The notes beneath the pieces were generated by a model. That model was not told where the DNA came from. It did not search any database and was given only the letters and a program-made list of their open reading frames with translations. Below, piece after piece: positions 54,499 to 63,259 of a DNA stretch of 64,000 nt. This DNA comes from Cochleicola gelatinilyticus (GTDB lineage Bacteria > Bacteroidota > Bacteroidia > Flavobacteriales > Flavobacteriaceae), in assembly GCF_001637325.1 (NCBI RefSeq), contig NZ_LRXL01000049.1, positions 59,571-123,570 of the forward strand. Direction: 5' to 3'. A program made the translations under genes and the position numbers. Within the stretch, counting starts at the first letter, position 1. Each line of letters opens with the position of its first letter.

Positions 54499-56052
54499 TC
54501 AGGAAGCTACTTTTTCACTTTTCTTTAAAAAAGAAATAAATTGTTTAGGCGTAATACCTGTGATCGATTTAAACACCACTGTAAAAGCACTATGCGAAGA
54601 AAATCCACAGGTTTCAGCAAGATAACTTACTTTATACGAAAGGTATTTAGGATCGTTTTTTAGCAATTGAATGATGTAATTTACTCGTAATTCGTTAATG
54701 TACGTATTAAAATTTTTGCTCTTATGTCGATGGATAATTTCTGAAACATATTTCGTATTAGTATCCATTTGCTTTGCCAATAACGCCAACGACATGTTCT
54801 CTTTGGTATACTTGGTCGAATTTTCGAAGGCATTTAATTTAGTTAGGATCGTTGCTTCCGTTTCGGCAGGAATAGAAATTCCTCGGGATACGGTACTTAC
54901 TTCTTGTACCGAATGGTTCGTCTTTAGCCTTTTCTCATTTTCAATATCCCGAATTATCTTTTCAAATTTTTCATATTCTCGGTCTAGTTTTTTATTGTAC
55001 AAATAATACACAAACAATGCACAAACTAACACTCCAAACAGAATGCCGCCAATATAATAGTACTTATTTTCTTCTTGGTGTGTTTTCTGTTGTTGTGTTT
55101 CTTCAATATGAGAAATGATGGTATTTCTAACATTTCGTTCTGAAGCAACCATGGTTGCATTTAAACGAGTCTGCTCATTTTTAGACCATTGCCCTGTGCT
55201 ACTATCTTCTTCCTGTTGTGCTATTACTGAAAGTGTTTCGAAAAGCGATACTTTTACGGAAGGCTCAACCACAGGCATGTTTAGTGCCTGAAGAATTATT
55301 TTTTTCGCCCCATCGGTAGTGTCGTTCGCAACGGCAAGTGTCCCTAATCCTAATAGGGTTTCTGCTTCTAACGCAGAATTTTGAAGATTACTTTTCTGTA
55401 ATAAGATCATTGCTTCGGAATAAAAAAAACGGGCACTATCCTTTTTGGAAGTATTGAGGTACTGCTCCCCTACTTTATTGTATTGTCCTACTAACAATCT
55501 TGGAATCGGATTGTTAAGTCCCTCTAATAATCTTCTAGCTTTGTTTGTATAAGGAAGTGCTTTTTCTACCGTTTCAAGGTGCTTCAGCCGTATTGCTTTT
55601 TCGTTTAATAGCTTTGCATTGATTATTTTCTGTTCGTCTATGTTGGTGATATTAGGTACAGACCTTTTTGCTTCAGAAAGGTATTCTTCAGAAAGATCAT
55701 TCATTCCAGAATTGCGGCAATATGTAGCAATCGAGATTGAAATAAGAGCTTTTACATAGGCAGCTTCAGAAGCATGAGCGTATGAATAGGATTGGAACAA
55801 ATGTGTGACACTTTCAATATAGTTTCCTTGAAGTTTTTCACCTTCAGATTGAAGGTATAATGCTTTCGCTTTTTGCACATCGTTGGTTGCCTTCAGAAGA
55901 AAATAAGTTGCTCCTTTTACGGTTTGTGCAGGATCCTTATATACCGAAGACATATTGGTAGAAAAAAAGTAATCGAAGTCCCGAATTTCTTGCGCTGTAC
56001 CATTTACAAATAAGGTAACAAACAATAAAAAAGCAATGTAATAAGGTTTCAT
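54499..56052 (-). CDS. Membrane-spanning TPR-AraC transcriptional regulator
   Basis: A 517-residue protein: signal peptide, periplasmic TPR region (about 25-310), one transmembrane helix at about 327-345 (YYYIGGILFGVLVCALFVYY), a cytosolic linker and an AraC-type DNA-binding domain at about 410-510. The first HTH is MSLALLAKQMDTNTKYVSEI, the second VSYLAETCGFSSHSAFTVVF followed by TGITPKQF. Such one-component regulators sense a signal outside and act on DNA inside while held at the membrane. The target may be the surface protein gene next to the pair, which is inference. Confidence 0.92.
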   Translation of the reverse strand: MKPYYIAFLLFVTLFVNGTAQEIRDFDYFFSTNMSSVYKDPAQTVKGATYFLLKATNDVQKAKALYLQSEGEKLQGNYIESVTHLFQSYSYAHASEAAYVKALISISIATYCRNSGMNDLSEEYLSEAKRSVPNITNIDEQKIINAKLLNEKAIRLKHLETVEKALPYTNKARRLLEGLNNPIPRLLVGQYNKVGEQYLNTSKKDSARFFYSEAMILLQKSNLQNSALEAETLLGLGTLAVANDTTDGAKKIILQALNMPVVEPSVKVSLFETLSVIAQQEEDSSTGQWSKNEQTRLNATMVASERNVRNTIISHIEETQQQKTHQEENKYYYIGGILFGVLVCALFVYYLYNKKLDREYEKFEKIIRDIENEKRLKTNHSVQEVSTVSRGISIPAETEATILTKLNAFENSTKYTKENMSLALLAKQMDTNTKYVSEIIHRHKSKNFNTYINELRVNYIIQLLKNDPKYLSYKVSYLAETCGFSSHSAFTVVFKSITGITPKQFISFLKKSEKVAS

Positions 56053-56217
56053 TTTTAAAGCATATCTGGTCTTTACAAATATAGCATTAAAGGGACTATT
56101 ATACTGAAAATAACACCTTCTTCGTTCTTATCTGGTTTTCTTAAAGTTTCGTTATTTAGCTTCACTTTAAGATAATTTACGTTTTGAAATACGATATTAA
56201 ATAAAAACCTTAAGACT

Positions 56218-56670
56218 ATGAAAACTTTAAAAACTGTATTTCTAATTACAGCCATCCTCACGCTGGTCGCTTGTAGTTCAGATGATGACGCACAACCTGT
56301 TATTACCAATGAATTTGAAGATATTGTGATGAATTTATCACAAGGCACTTGGGAAGTGACAAATTTTAATAATAATGGAACCGACGAAACCGCTAATTTT
56401 GAAGGCTTCGAATTTGCTTTTAGAGAAGATGGAGTATTAAGTGCTTCTACCGATCTTTTTACTGAAACAGGAAGTTGGTTGTATGATGATGCTTCTTCAG
56501 ATTCGGGTGACGATAAGGAAGAACTTGATATTACCTTTCAAGATCCCGTTACTGAAAGTTTCGATGATATTTCTGAAGATTGGGATATTTTAAGTGCGAG
56601 CGAAACAGAGGTCAACCTCACAGAAGAGAATGATGCTGGAACAAAAGTCTTAGTTTTTAGAAAATTATAA
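56218..56670 (+). CDS. Small lipoprotein, lipocalin-like, unknown function
   Basis: A 150-residue lipoprotein (lipobox VAC with Cys at 19, then SSDDD). The mature part has LSQGTWEVTNFNNNG, FEFAFREDGVLSAS and GSWLYDD, strands that resemble the lipocalin-like families in Bacteroidota. It is very acidic and rich in Asp and Glu, which may bind calcium. It is a single-gene unit with a bidirectional terminator shared with trxB. No enzymatic motif is seen. Confidence 0.82.
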   Translation: MKTLKTVFLITAILTLVACSSDDDAQPVITNEFEDIVMNLSQGTWEVTNFNNNGTDETANFEGFEFAFREDGVLSASTDLFTETGSWLYDDASSDSGDDKEELDITFQDPVTESFDDISEDWDILSASETEVNLTEENDAGTKVLVFRKL

Positions 56671-56683
56671 AAACTCTATAGTA

Positions 56684-56733
56684 AAAAAATATCCGTTACT
56701 AATTCAAGTTTAAATTAGTAACGGATTTTTTTT
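56684..56733. terminator. Bidirectional terminator between the lipoprotein gene and trxB
   Basis: A 14-bp perfect stem ATCCGTTACTAATT/AATTAGTAACGGAT with an 8-nt loop, A run before and T run after. It serves both convergent genes. Confidence 0.92.
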
Positions 56734-56748
56734 ATTTTAAAAGCTGTA

Positions 56749-57714
56749 TTAAGAAGCAGCCACTTGGTCTTCTACAGCAACTAAATAACGTTCTGCATCG
56801 AGCGCTGCCATACATCCCGTACCTGCTGCAGTAACTGCTTGACGGTATTCTTTGTCTTGCACATCCCCACTGGCAAATACTCCTGGTTTATTGGTTTTGG
56901 TGCTTTTCCCTTTTGTAATTAAATATCCGGTGTCGTCCATCTCCAACTGACCTTTAAAGATTTCGGTATTGGGTTTATGTCCAATAGCGATGAACAACCC
57001 AGTAATATCGATGGTTTCTTTTTCTCCAGTTTTATTGTTTTTCATACGTAATCCTTCCACAACCATATCTCCTAACACTTCATCGATCTCGGTGTTGTAA
57101 CGAAGATCAATATTTTCGGTAGAAGTTACCCGGTGTTGCATTGCCTTGGATGCTTTCATCTCATCTTTACGTACCAACATCGTAACTTTGTTACAAATAT
57201 TAGCAAGGTAGGTAGCTTCTTCGGCAGCCGTGTCACCACCACCAACAATTGCTACATCTTGATTTTTATAGAAAAATCCGTCGCATACTGCGCAGGCAGA
57301 AACACCACCTCCACGAAGGCGTTGCTCGCTTGGAAGTCCAAGATATTTAGCGGTAGCTCCAGTAGAAATTATTACTGTTTCGGCTTCGATTTGCGTAGCA
57401 TTGTCCACGGTAATTTTATGAATTCCTCCCACTTCTTCGCTGAATTCTACGGCGGTTACCATCCCGATACGCACTTGCGTTCCGAAACGTTCGGCTTGTT
57501 GTTGCAACTGCACCATCATGGTAGGACCATCGATTCCCTCAGGATATCCTGGGAAATTATCAACTTCGGTCGTGGTTGTTAATTGACCACCTGGTTCCAT
57601 TCCTGTATACATAACCGGTTTAAGGTCTGCTCTTGCTGCATATATAGCTGCTGTGTATCCTGCAGGACCCGATCCAATAATTAAGCATTTTATTCTTTCA
57701 ATAGTATCTGACAT
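56749..57714 (-). CDS. trxB: Thioredoxin-disulfide reductase
   Basis: A 321-residue flavoprotein that passes electrons from NADPH to thioredoxin. The FAD loop GSGPAGYTAA starts at residue 14, the active site is CAVC at 141-144, the NADPH-binding GGGDTAAEEATY follows, and the FAD-binding end GVFASGDVQDKEYRQ is present. Length matches bacterial TrxB. It stands alone with its own terminator. It supplies reducing power for peroxide defence, and probably for thioredoxin-like proteins such as the TlpA-like lipoprotein, though indirectly. Confidence 0.96.
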   Translation of the reverse strand: MSDTIERIKCLIIGSGPAGYTAAIYAARADLKPVMYTGMEPGGQLTTTTEVDNFPGYPEGIDGPTMMVQLQQQAERFGTQVRIGMVTAVEFSEEVGGIHKITVDNATQIEAETVIISTGATAKYLGLPSEQRLRGGGVSACAVCDGFFYKNQDVAIVGGGDTAAEEATYLANICNKVTMLVRKDEMKASKAMQHRVTSTENIDLRYNTEIDEVLGDMVVEGLRMKNNKTGEKETIDITGLFIAIGHKPNTEIFKGQLEMDDTGYLITKGKSTKTNKPGVFASGDVQDKEYRQAVTAAGTGCMAALDAERYLVAVEDQVAAS

Positions 57715-57929
57715 AATAAGTGTACTTCAAAATTTTTGAGAGTGTAAAAGTAGTAACTTTCATTAGAATGGGAAGTTAAAAGTTATTAATAAATGTTATT
57801 CCGAAATTGCATTTTACTATCTTAAAGATATTGCAGTGAGTAGGGAGAAAAAAACATTAAATTTGAGAACCCTAAGCTTTATACGGAGGGAATGAAAAAA
57901 GTTTCAAAGTTGTAAACCTTCCGAAGAAA

Positions 57930-58730
57930 TTACATGGAGAATTCTTTAAAAATAATATAGATCGCCATAATTAGTACAAACCAGCCAAAACTCTTTTTTA
58001 GTTTTTTTCCATTTACAAATTTATTTGCCCAAATCCCGATAAAAATACCTCCAACCGAGATTCCTGAAAATATAAGTAAGAATGTCCAGTCGATGTCTAA
58101 ATTTTCGATATCGCCTATAAATCCGATTAGTGACTTTACAGCAATGATCAATAAAGAGGTTGCTACCGCTTTTTTCATGGGTAATTTTGCCAACAGAACC
58201 AAAGCAGGAATAATAAGAAATCCACCCCCTGCGCCAACTATTCCTGTTAATACTCCCACAACAAATCCTTCGATAACTACTAAAGGGTAATTATAAATAA
58301 CAGAAGTCTCATCTGTTACATCCATCGACTTATTAAAAATCATTGAAAGTGCAGCAACAAGCATAATAAATGCAAAGAACACCATGATCCCAACATCTTT
58401 TGTAATTAGAAAACCAAAAATGGTTCCTAACTCTTCTGGAATTGCGGGTACGATGAATTTACGAGTACTATAAACTGCAATAAATGCTGGAATTGAAAAA
58501 ACAATGGCAGTTTTAAAGTCTACCAATTTTTTTTGCATGTTTCGGAAGGCTCCTACTAATGCTGAAATCCCTACCACAAACAAAGAGTAGGCTGTTGCAG
58601 TTACAGGATTAAACGATAAAAGATATACGAGAACAGGAACTGTTAATATAGATCCTCCTCCACCAATTAGCCCTAAAACAATACCGATTACTAATGCACA
58701 GACATATCCGATAAGTTCTATTAAATCCAT
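57930..58730 (-). CDS. TauE/SafE-family sulfite/organosulfur exporter
   Basis: A 266-residue membrane protein with eight hydrophobic segments and two glycine-rich motifs, GLIGGGGSILTVPVLVY near residue 20 and GIVGAGGGFLIIPALVLL near residue 165, the duplicated signature of the TauE/SafE (DUF81) family. It should export small sulfur compounds such as sulfite or sulfoacetate, or another anion. It is separate from the cys genes here. The 215 bp between it and trxB hold no gene. Confidence 0.88.
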   Translation of the reverse strand: MDLIELIGYVCALVIGIVLGLIGGGGSILTVPVLVYLLSFNPVTATAYSLFVVGISALVGAFRNMQKKLVDFKTAIVFSIPAFIAVYSTRKFIVPAIPEELGTIFGFLITKDVGIMVFFAFIMLVAALSMIFNKSMDVTDETSVIYNYPLVVIEGFVVGVLTGIVGAGGGFLIIPALVLLAKLPMKKAVATSLLIIAVKSLIGFIGDIENLDIDWTFLLIFSGISVGGIFIGIWANKFVNGKKLKKSFGWFVLIMAIYIIFKEFSM

Positions 58731-59060
58731 AACAGGCTTGTTACTTTACTTTTTAAATAGTTACGAGGAAATCTGTTTTTTTGGTTAGCTAAGATATAAT
58801 TTTGAAAGGAATTTTATGGAAAGCACCTATTAATTTCCTGAAAAAATTGAATACTTTATTTTTAAACTTAGCTAAATAGCCTATTATTTAAGATATTCTC
58901 AAATCTGATTCTTAACAGTTTCTAATATTAACAATTCTTAGTACAATCAATTTTTTTTAATTTTTGCAAGCATTAGATTATTTATATAAAACTCAATACC
59001 ATTCGACATTTTTTTAGGAGTAACACTACATTTGCACGGTAAGATTTAAAACAACTTAGA
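58731..59060. other. 330-bp AT-rich divergent control region
   Basis: Lies between the TauE and antiporter genes, which diverge. No gene is supported. A TACATTTG (59027-59034) faces the antiporter gene. The rest is AT-rich without a clear hairpin or repeat. Confidence 0.7.
59027..59034 (+). promoter_or_regulatory. Candidate -7 promoter element for the antiporter gene
   Basis: TACATTTG matches TAnnTTTG and lies 26 nt before the ATG at 59061. No -33 TTG was found. Confidence 0.55.
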
Positions 59061-60530
59061 ATGAATCTAACCATAGAAAATATATTATTAGTAGGCTCTC
59101 TATTGCTTCTTATAAGCATTTTTGCTGGTAAGACTTCTTATAAATTTGGAGTACCTACCTTACTACTATTCTTAGCTATTGGAATGTTGGCAGGCTCCGA
59201 CGGAATTGGAGGAATTCGTTTTGACGATCCACAATTTGCTCAATTTATAGGCATTATATCTTTAAACTTCATATTGTTCTCAGGGGGTCTTGATACCAAT
59301 TGGAATACAGTTAAGCCAATTCTTCGGGAAGGAATTGCGCTATCAACATTAGGAGTTTTATTAACAGCTGTCTCACTTGGCATCTTTGTTTATTTTATAA
59401 CAGATTTTACCATATATGAAAGTTTGCTCTTAGGCTCTATTGTATCTTCAACCGATGCTGCGGCAGTATTTTCAATTTTACGGTCTAAAAGTCTTGCGCT
59501 AAAGACTAATTTAAGACCAACGTTAGAGTTAGAAAGTGGAAGTAATGATCCAATGGCTTATGTTCTTACTATTGCGTTTTTAACCCTCGTAATTAACCAG
59601 GACCAAAGTTTTTTCTCGATCATTCCTTTGTTTTTACAACAAATGATTTTAGGGGCGATCGGAGGAATTGCCTTTGGAATAGCAAGTAAATTTATTATAA
59701 ATAACATCAAACTGGATTTTGAAGGGCTTTATCCCGTTCTAGTTATTGCTCTAATGTTCACTACGTTTTCAGCGACCGATTTTGTAGGAGGAAACGGCTT
59801 TTTAGCCATATACATTTGTGCAGTGTATTTAGGGAATCAAGACCTGATCCATAAAAAAACTATTTTAAAAATGTTCGATGGTCTGGCATGGCTCATGCAG
59901 ATTGTATTATTCCTTACGTTAGGACTGCTTGTATTTCCTTCTCAAATCATTCCATATATGGGCATTGGACTACTTATTTCAATCTTTCTCATACTAGTCG
60001 CTCGTCCTATTGGGGTATTTATTAGTCTACTCTTTTTTAAAATGAAACTGAAAAGAAGATTTTATATTTCTTGGGTTGGGCTTCGTGGCGCAGTTCCAAT
60101 TGTATTTGCAACCTATCCCCTTTTGGCAGGAATCGACAAAGCAAACATGATATTTAATATTGTATTTTTTATTTCAGTAACCTCTATATTAATTCAAGGA
60201 ACCACACTTTCGGTGTTTGCCAAATGGCTAGGAGTAGGATTGCCCGAGACCCAAAAGAAGTTGACTCCAACCGATTTATTGCTCGCAGAAAACCCCAAAG
60301 CTGAAATGAAAGAACTCTTAATCACATCAGACTGTTTCGCTGTAGATAAGAAAATTGTAGATTTAGGTTTTCCAACCAACGCAATTATAGCAATGATAAA
60401 TAGAGATGACAGCTATATTATTCCAAACGGATTAACTAAAATAAAAGAACAAGACACCTTGATCGTTTTGGCAGACAGACCTGAAGTTTTTGAAGAAGTT
60501 TATAAAACACTTAGAACTCACAAGGCATAA
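59061..60530 (+). CDS. CPA1-type K+/H+ antiporter (NhaP2-like) with TrkA-C domain
   Basis: A 489-residue membrane protein. The first about 385 residues form 12 hydrophobic segments of a cation/proton antiporter, with IVSSTDAAAVFSIL and ELESGSNDPMAYVL, the latter giving the ND pair of electroneutral exchange. The cytosolic C-terminus (about 410-485) is a TrkA-C domain (CFAVDKKIVDLGFPTNAI, then LIVLADRPEVFEE), which in NhaP2/KefC-type proteins binds nucleotides or ligands. It probably controls potassium and pH. It stands alone with its own promoter. Confidence 0.92.
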   Translation: MNLTIENILLVGSLLLLISIFAGKTSYKFGVPTLLLFLAIGMLAGSDGIGGIRFDDPQFAQFIGIISLNFILFSGGLDTNWNTVKPILREGIALSTLGVLLTAVSLGIFVYFITDFTIYESLLLGSIVSSTDAAAVFSILRSKSLALKTNLRPTLELESGSNDPMAYVLTIAFLTLVINQDQSFFSIIPLFLQQMILGAIGGIAFGIASKFIINNIKLDFEGLYPVLVIALMFTTFSATDFVGGNGFLAIYICAVYLGNQDLIHKKTILKMFDGLAWLMQIVLFLTLGLLVFPSQIIPYMGIGLLISIFLILVARPIGVFISLLFFKMKLKRRFYISWVGLRGAVPIVFATYPLLAGIDKANMIFNIVFFISVTSILIQGTTLSVFAKWLGVGLPETQKKLTPTDLLLAENPKAEMKELLITSDCFAVDKKIVDLGFPTNAIIAMINRDDSYIIPNGLTKIKEQDTLIVLADRPEVFEEVYKTLRTHKA

Positions 60531-60713
60531 AATAATTCATATATACCTTCAAGAGAAAGGTTTAGAAGCTGATTTTTTAATATACAATTTCAAAAATACT
60601 TTTTAAGTATGAAAGATCATTTTGAAATTAAAAAATATCAACCTAAACTTTAATTATTAAATTAAAACTAGAGTCCTATTATTACTCTTACTAGTAATGT
60701 ACCAACGAGCGTT

Positions 60714-61100
60714 TTATCGTTTCCGAAGAATTAACACTTCATCATCTGAGAAGGATACCCAAGCAAAATCATAAATATAATGATACATCTTCCCTTTACT
60801 GTTTACATGAAAATGAGTGAGGTAATTAAACTTAAAGTTTTTGTTTGCTAAAATCAATCTAGGAATTTTTTTCTGAATTCGATTTTTTCCCAAAAGTTCA
60901 AGCAAAATAGAGCGATTACGATGAAGAATACGATCGATCTGAACTGCTGAAATTCGCGTGACCCTTCGAAGGTTCACATGATAATAGTTTTTACAACGTA
61001 CAGAACAGAAAATTTTATCTTTTCTCCCGTATATTTTACTGCTACATATTTTACAAGTGCGTGGATTTTTTTGTGTTTTATCAAAATTGGTGTCTTGCAT
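60714..61100 (-). CDS. Small zinc-ribbon protein beside the recombinase gene
   Basis: A 128-residue basic protein. A CxxC (CKIC) and a CxxxC (CSVRC) 15 residues later form a probable zinc ribbon within residues 16-36. The rest is basic and contains RISAVQIDRILHRNR and FVHVNSKGK-like NYLTHFHVNSKGKMYHYI, which recur in flavobacterial hypothetical proteins as I recall. It diverges from the tyrosine recombinase gene with 140 bp between starts. A DNA-binding role is possible, and a link to recombination is not shown. Confidence 0.75.
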   Translation of the reverse strand: MQDTNFDKTQKNPRTCKICSSKIYGRKDKIFCSVRCKNYYHVNLRRVTRISAVQIDRILHRNRSILLELLGKNRIQKKIPRLILANKNFKFNYLTHFHVNSKGKMYHYIYDFAWVSFSDDEVLILRKR

Positions 61101-61240
61101 AGTTTTTTTGTTTTTGAAAGTGAAACAATACTATACAGGGAAGTCGATACCATTTATTCGTTTATAACGGTTAAGATACGCTTAATATTTAATTCTACTA
61201 TTTTTGAACTGAAAAAAGGCGATATTTATAGATTGAATCT

Positions 61241-62113
61241 ATGATTGAAAACATAAAAATATCGACTCATCCATATTACCCGGACCTTATTTCTTTGGTT
61301 GAAAGTTATAAGAAATGGATGTATGAAAAACGTTTAGCCGAAAATACCATCACTACCTACTCTGAAGCAACTTTTCGTTTTCTAAAATATTTGTTACAGC
61401 ATGATGCAAAAGAAATCACACCACTTTGGATAAAACGGTTTAATTATGATTATATAATTACCAACGGATATTCAATTTCATATCAAAATCAGTGCATCAG
61501 TGGTATTAAAAGATATATTGAATTTAGAGGCATCGATTTGGACATTGACGAAATAGAGCGTCCAAGAAAATCGCAGACACTTCCAGAAATTCTTTCAAAA
61601 GATGAAGTAAAACGGATCTTAGATTGCACCCGAAATTTGAAACACAAGGCATTACTCACCTTATTATATTCTGGAGGGTTACGAATTGGAGAGGCCCTTT
61701 CAATGAAATTAACAGATGTCGACAGTGACCGAATGCTACTTTTTGTACAAGGAGCAAAAGGAAGAAAAGATCGATACACCTTATTATCTGAGAAATTCTT
61801 AAACTTACTCCGAGAGTATTATAAAATTTACAGACCCAAAAAACTTTTATTTGAGGGGCAGACTGGTTTACATTATTCACCTGTTAGTGCTAGACAGGTT
61901 TTAAAGCGTAGTGCAAGCAAAGCAATGATTACCAAAAATATACGTCTCCATACATTACGACATAGTTTTGCTACCCATTTATTAGAAAGTGGTACCGACA
62001 TACGTTACATACAAGAGTTATTGGGTCATAATAGTCCAAAAACAACCATGATTTATACTCATGTCACGAGCAATAGTTTACGAAACATAAAAAATCCATT
62101 TGATGATTTATAG
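61241..62113 (+). CDS. Xer-like tyrosine recombinase of the cassette array
   Basis: A 290-residue site-specific recombinase. The N-terminal SAM-like DNA-binding domain covers residues about 15-110 (RLAENTITTYSEATFRFLKY). The catalytic set is complete: R148 (SGGLRIGEA), K173 (GAKGRKDR), H237 and R240 (HTLRHSF), H263 (LLGH) and Y272 (TMIYTH). It ends in NPFDDL, close to the C-terminal pattern of integron-type and Xer-like enzymes. The R-to-H distance is 89 residues, like XerC/D, and leaves no room for the extra domain of integron IntI. It is transcribed toward the cassettes that begin 98 bp downstream. It is the likely enzyme of the boundary elements, which is inference. Confidence 0.93.
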   Translation: MIENIKISTHPYYPDLISLVESYKKWMYEKRLAENTITTYSEATFRFLKYLLQHDAKEITPLWIKRFNYDYIITNGYSISYQNQCISGIKRYIEFRGIDLDIDEIERPRKSQTLPEILSKDEVKRILDCTRNLKHKALLTLLYSGGLRIGEALSMKLTDVDSDRMLLFVQGAKGRKDRYTLLSEKFLNLLREYYKIYRPKKLLFEGQTGLHYSPVSARQVLKRSASKAMITKNIRLHTLRHSFATHLLESGTDIRYIQELLGHNSPKTTMIYTHVTSNSLRNIKNPFDDL

Positions 62114-62210
62114 TATATTTACTAAATATTGGATTATGTTTTTTCATAAAACACATCGCTATACCCCAAATTAATATTATAGGGTGAATGAAACATTTTT
62201 CTATAAACAA

Positions 62211-62220
62211 GTTAGCACAC
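62211..62220 (+). repeat. Left boundary of cassette 1 (10-bp inverted terminus)
   Basis: GTTAGCACAC, exact reverse complement of GTGTGCTAAC at 62647-62656, which opens the element downstream of cassette 1. It lies 97 bp after the recombinase stop, within a 121-bp space that could hold an attI-like site. Confidence 0.85.
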
Positions 62221-62234
62221 ATTTGAGAAAAACT

Positions 62235-62642
62235 ATGAGAATATTTATAATACTGACTTTAATTCTCGGAATTAATTCTTGCAAAGCACAATCCATATCG
62301 GAAAATAAACTTTACGGAAAATGGATTTTAGTTGAGGAAACTGACTCTCTTCCTGACGATATTGAGCCGCTTACTGAAAACAACTCTGACTCTGACTCTG
62401 ACTCGGAATCAGAATCTGACTCAAAAGCGGAACTGAAAACCACTCTGACTTTTAATAAAGACAAAAAAATATTCATTAACTAAATGGGAAATGAATATGA
62501 TGCAACTTATAAATTGACTGACTCAATTCTGACTATCGGAAATCGGAATTACATCATAGTCAAAATTGACAAAAACAAACTCATTTATAAAAATAAAGGC
62601 GGACTTTTTGACAAGCATTATGAATATAAAAAAGTGGAATAA
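62235..62642 (+). pseudogene. Cassette 1 gene: lipocalin-like lipoprotein with in-frame stop
   Basis: From ATG 62235 a lipoprotein frame (MRIFIILTLILGINSC, Cys at 16) runs through LYGKWILVEET, a Ser-Asp repeat (SDSDSDSESESDS) and LTFNKDKKIFIN, then meets TAA at 62481. The codon right after the TAA is ATG and the same frame continues MGNEYDATYKLTDSILTIGN to a stop at 62640. The two halves together look like one lipocalin-type small lipoprotein of 135 residues. A C-to-T change turning CAA into TAA would explain it. Alternatives are a sequencing error, stop-codon recoding, or re-initiation at the directly adjacent ATG. The gene fills cassette 1 almost fully. Confidence 0.72.
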
Positions 62643-62646
62643 AAAC

Positions 62647-62782
62647 GTGTGCTAACAACGTGTATAATTCATTGCTTCTGATTTTCCTTCGGAAAATCCT
62701 CGCGCTGAATTAAAGCCAGTTTTTATTTAGTAAATTAGTTGCTGAAACACGCAACGAAATCATACACAAACCGTTGTAAACA
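62647..62782. repeat. attC-like recombination element 1
   Basis: Opens GTGTGCTAACAACGTGTATA and closes with CATACACAAACCGTTGTAAA at its right end. The left AACAACGTGTATAATTCATTGC and right GCAAC...CATACACAAACCGTT can pair as imperfect inverted arms. In the middle GATTTTC and GAAAATC enclose a UUCG-type loop (62680-62698). TTAGTTGCTGAAACACGCAAC is shared word for word with element 2 (20 of its bases: TAGTTGCTGAAACACGCAAC). Its outer 10 bases belong to cassette 1 on the left and cassette 2 on the right. Confidence 0.85.
62773..62782 (+). repeat. Left boundary of cassette 2 (10-bp inverted terminus)
   Basis: GTTGTAAACA, exact reverse complement of TGTTTACAAC at 63462-63471. The start codon of the first gene of cassette 2 follows 3 nt later. 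Confidence 0.85.
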
Positions 62783-62785
62783 ATT

Positions 62786-63259
62786 ATGAACGAACACGAA
62801 GACTACTTCAGGATTTCCAAAAATGGACACGTTCATACTTTAAGTGACCGAATTCCATTTAAGTGGAAAGAATTAATTGTTTGGACTTCTGCTTCATTCA
62901 TATTGTTGATTTGGTTGCTCGGAATTGGAATCGGAATTTTTGTGGCGATTTTGACTTTAATTGGATACACTCTTTATCGATTTGCATCGTGGATTTATTA
63001 CTCGGAATTAAAAATTGACGAAAAAAGCGGAAAAATAATTCGACTGAAAAAAATACTTGACCGAACTCAAAAAACGGAATTGATAGACGAAAAATTTGAC
63101 CCAAACCGATTTGAATACTCGGAATTAACTCGAAGCGGAAAAACGAAATTTCTAATGAATTATCGGACACATAAAAACAACGAATTATTAATAATAAAAA
63201 ATAAAACGGACAAGGAACTGATTGAGAAATACATTACTGAAAAAATAACTGTCTTGTAA
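62786..63259 (+). CDS. Cassette 2, first gene: small membrane protein, unknown function
   Basis: A 157-residue protein. The first 30 residues are polar (MNEHEDYFRISKNGHVHTLS), two adjacent hydrophobic helices follow (about 31-70: WTSASFILLIWLLGIGIGIF and IGYTLYRFASWIYY), and the remainder is polar and Lys/Asp-rich (LKIDEKSGKIIRLKKILDRT). No family is recognised. The start codon is 3 nt from the cassette boundary and the stop overlaps the next start by zero bases (TAAATG). Codon use differs from neighbours (frequent CGG AAT, GGA ATT, CTG), which suggests a foreign origin. Function not assigned. Confidence 0.72.
   Translation: MNEHEDYFRISKNGHVHTLSDRIPFKWKELIVWTSASFILLIWLLGIGIGIFVAILTLIGYTLYRFASWIYYSELKIDEKSGKIIRLKKILDRTQKTELIDEKFDPNRFEYSELTRSGKTKFLMNYRTHKNNELLIIKNKTDKELIEKYITEKITVL

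Noticed and set aside
56073..56348. Minus-strand open frame of 91 codons
   Set aside because: It lies opposite the lipoprotein gene at 56218-56670, which has a clear signal peptide and terminator.
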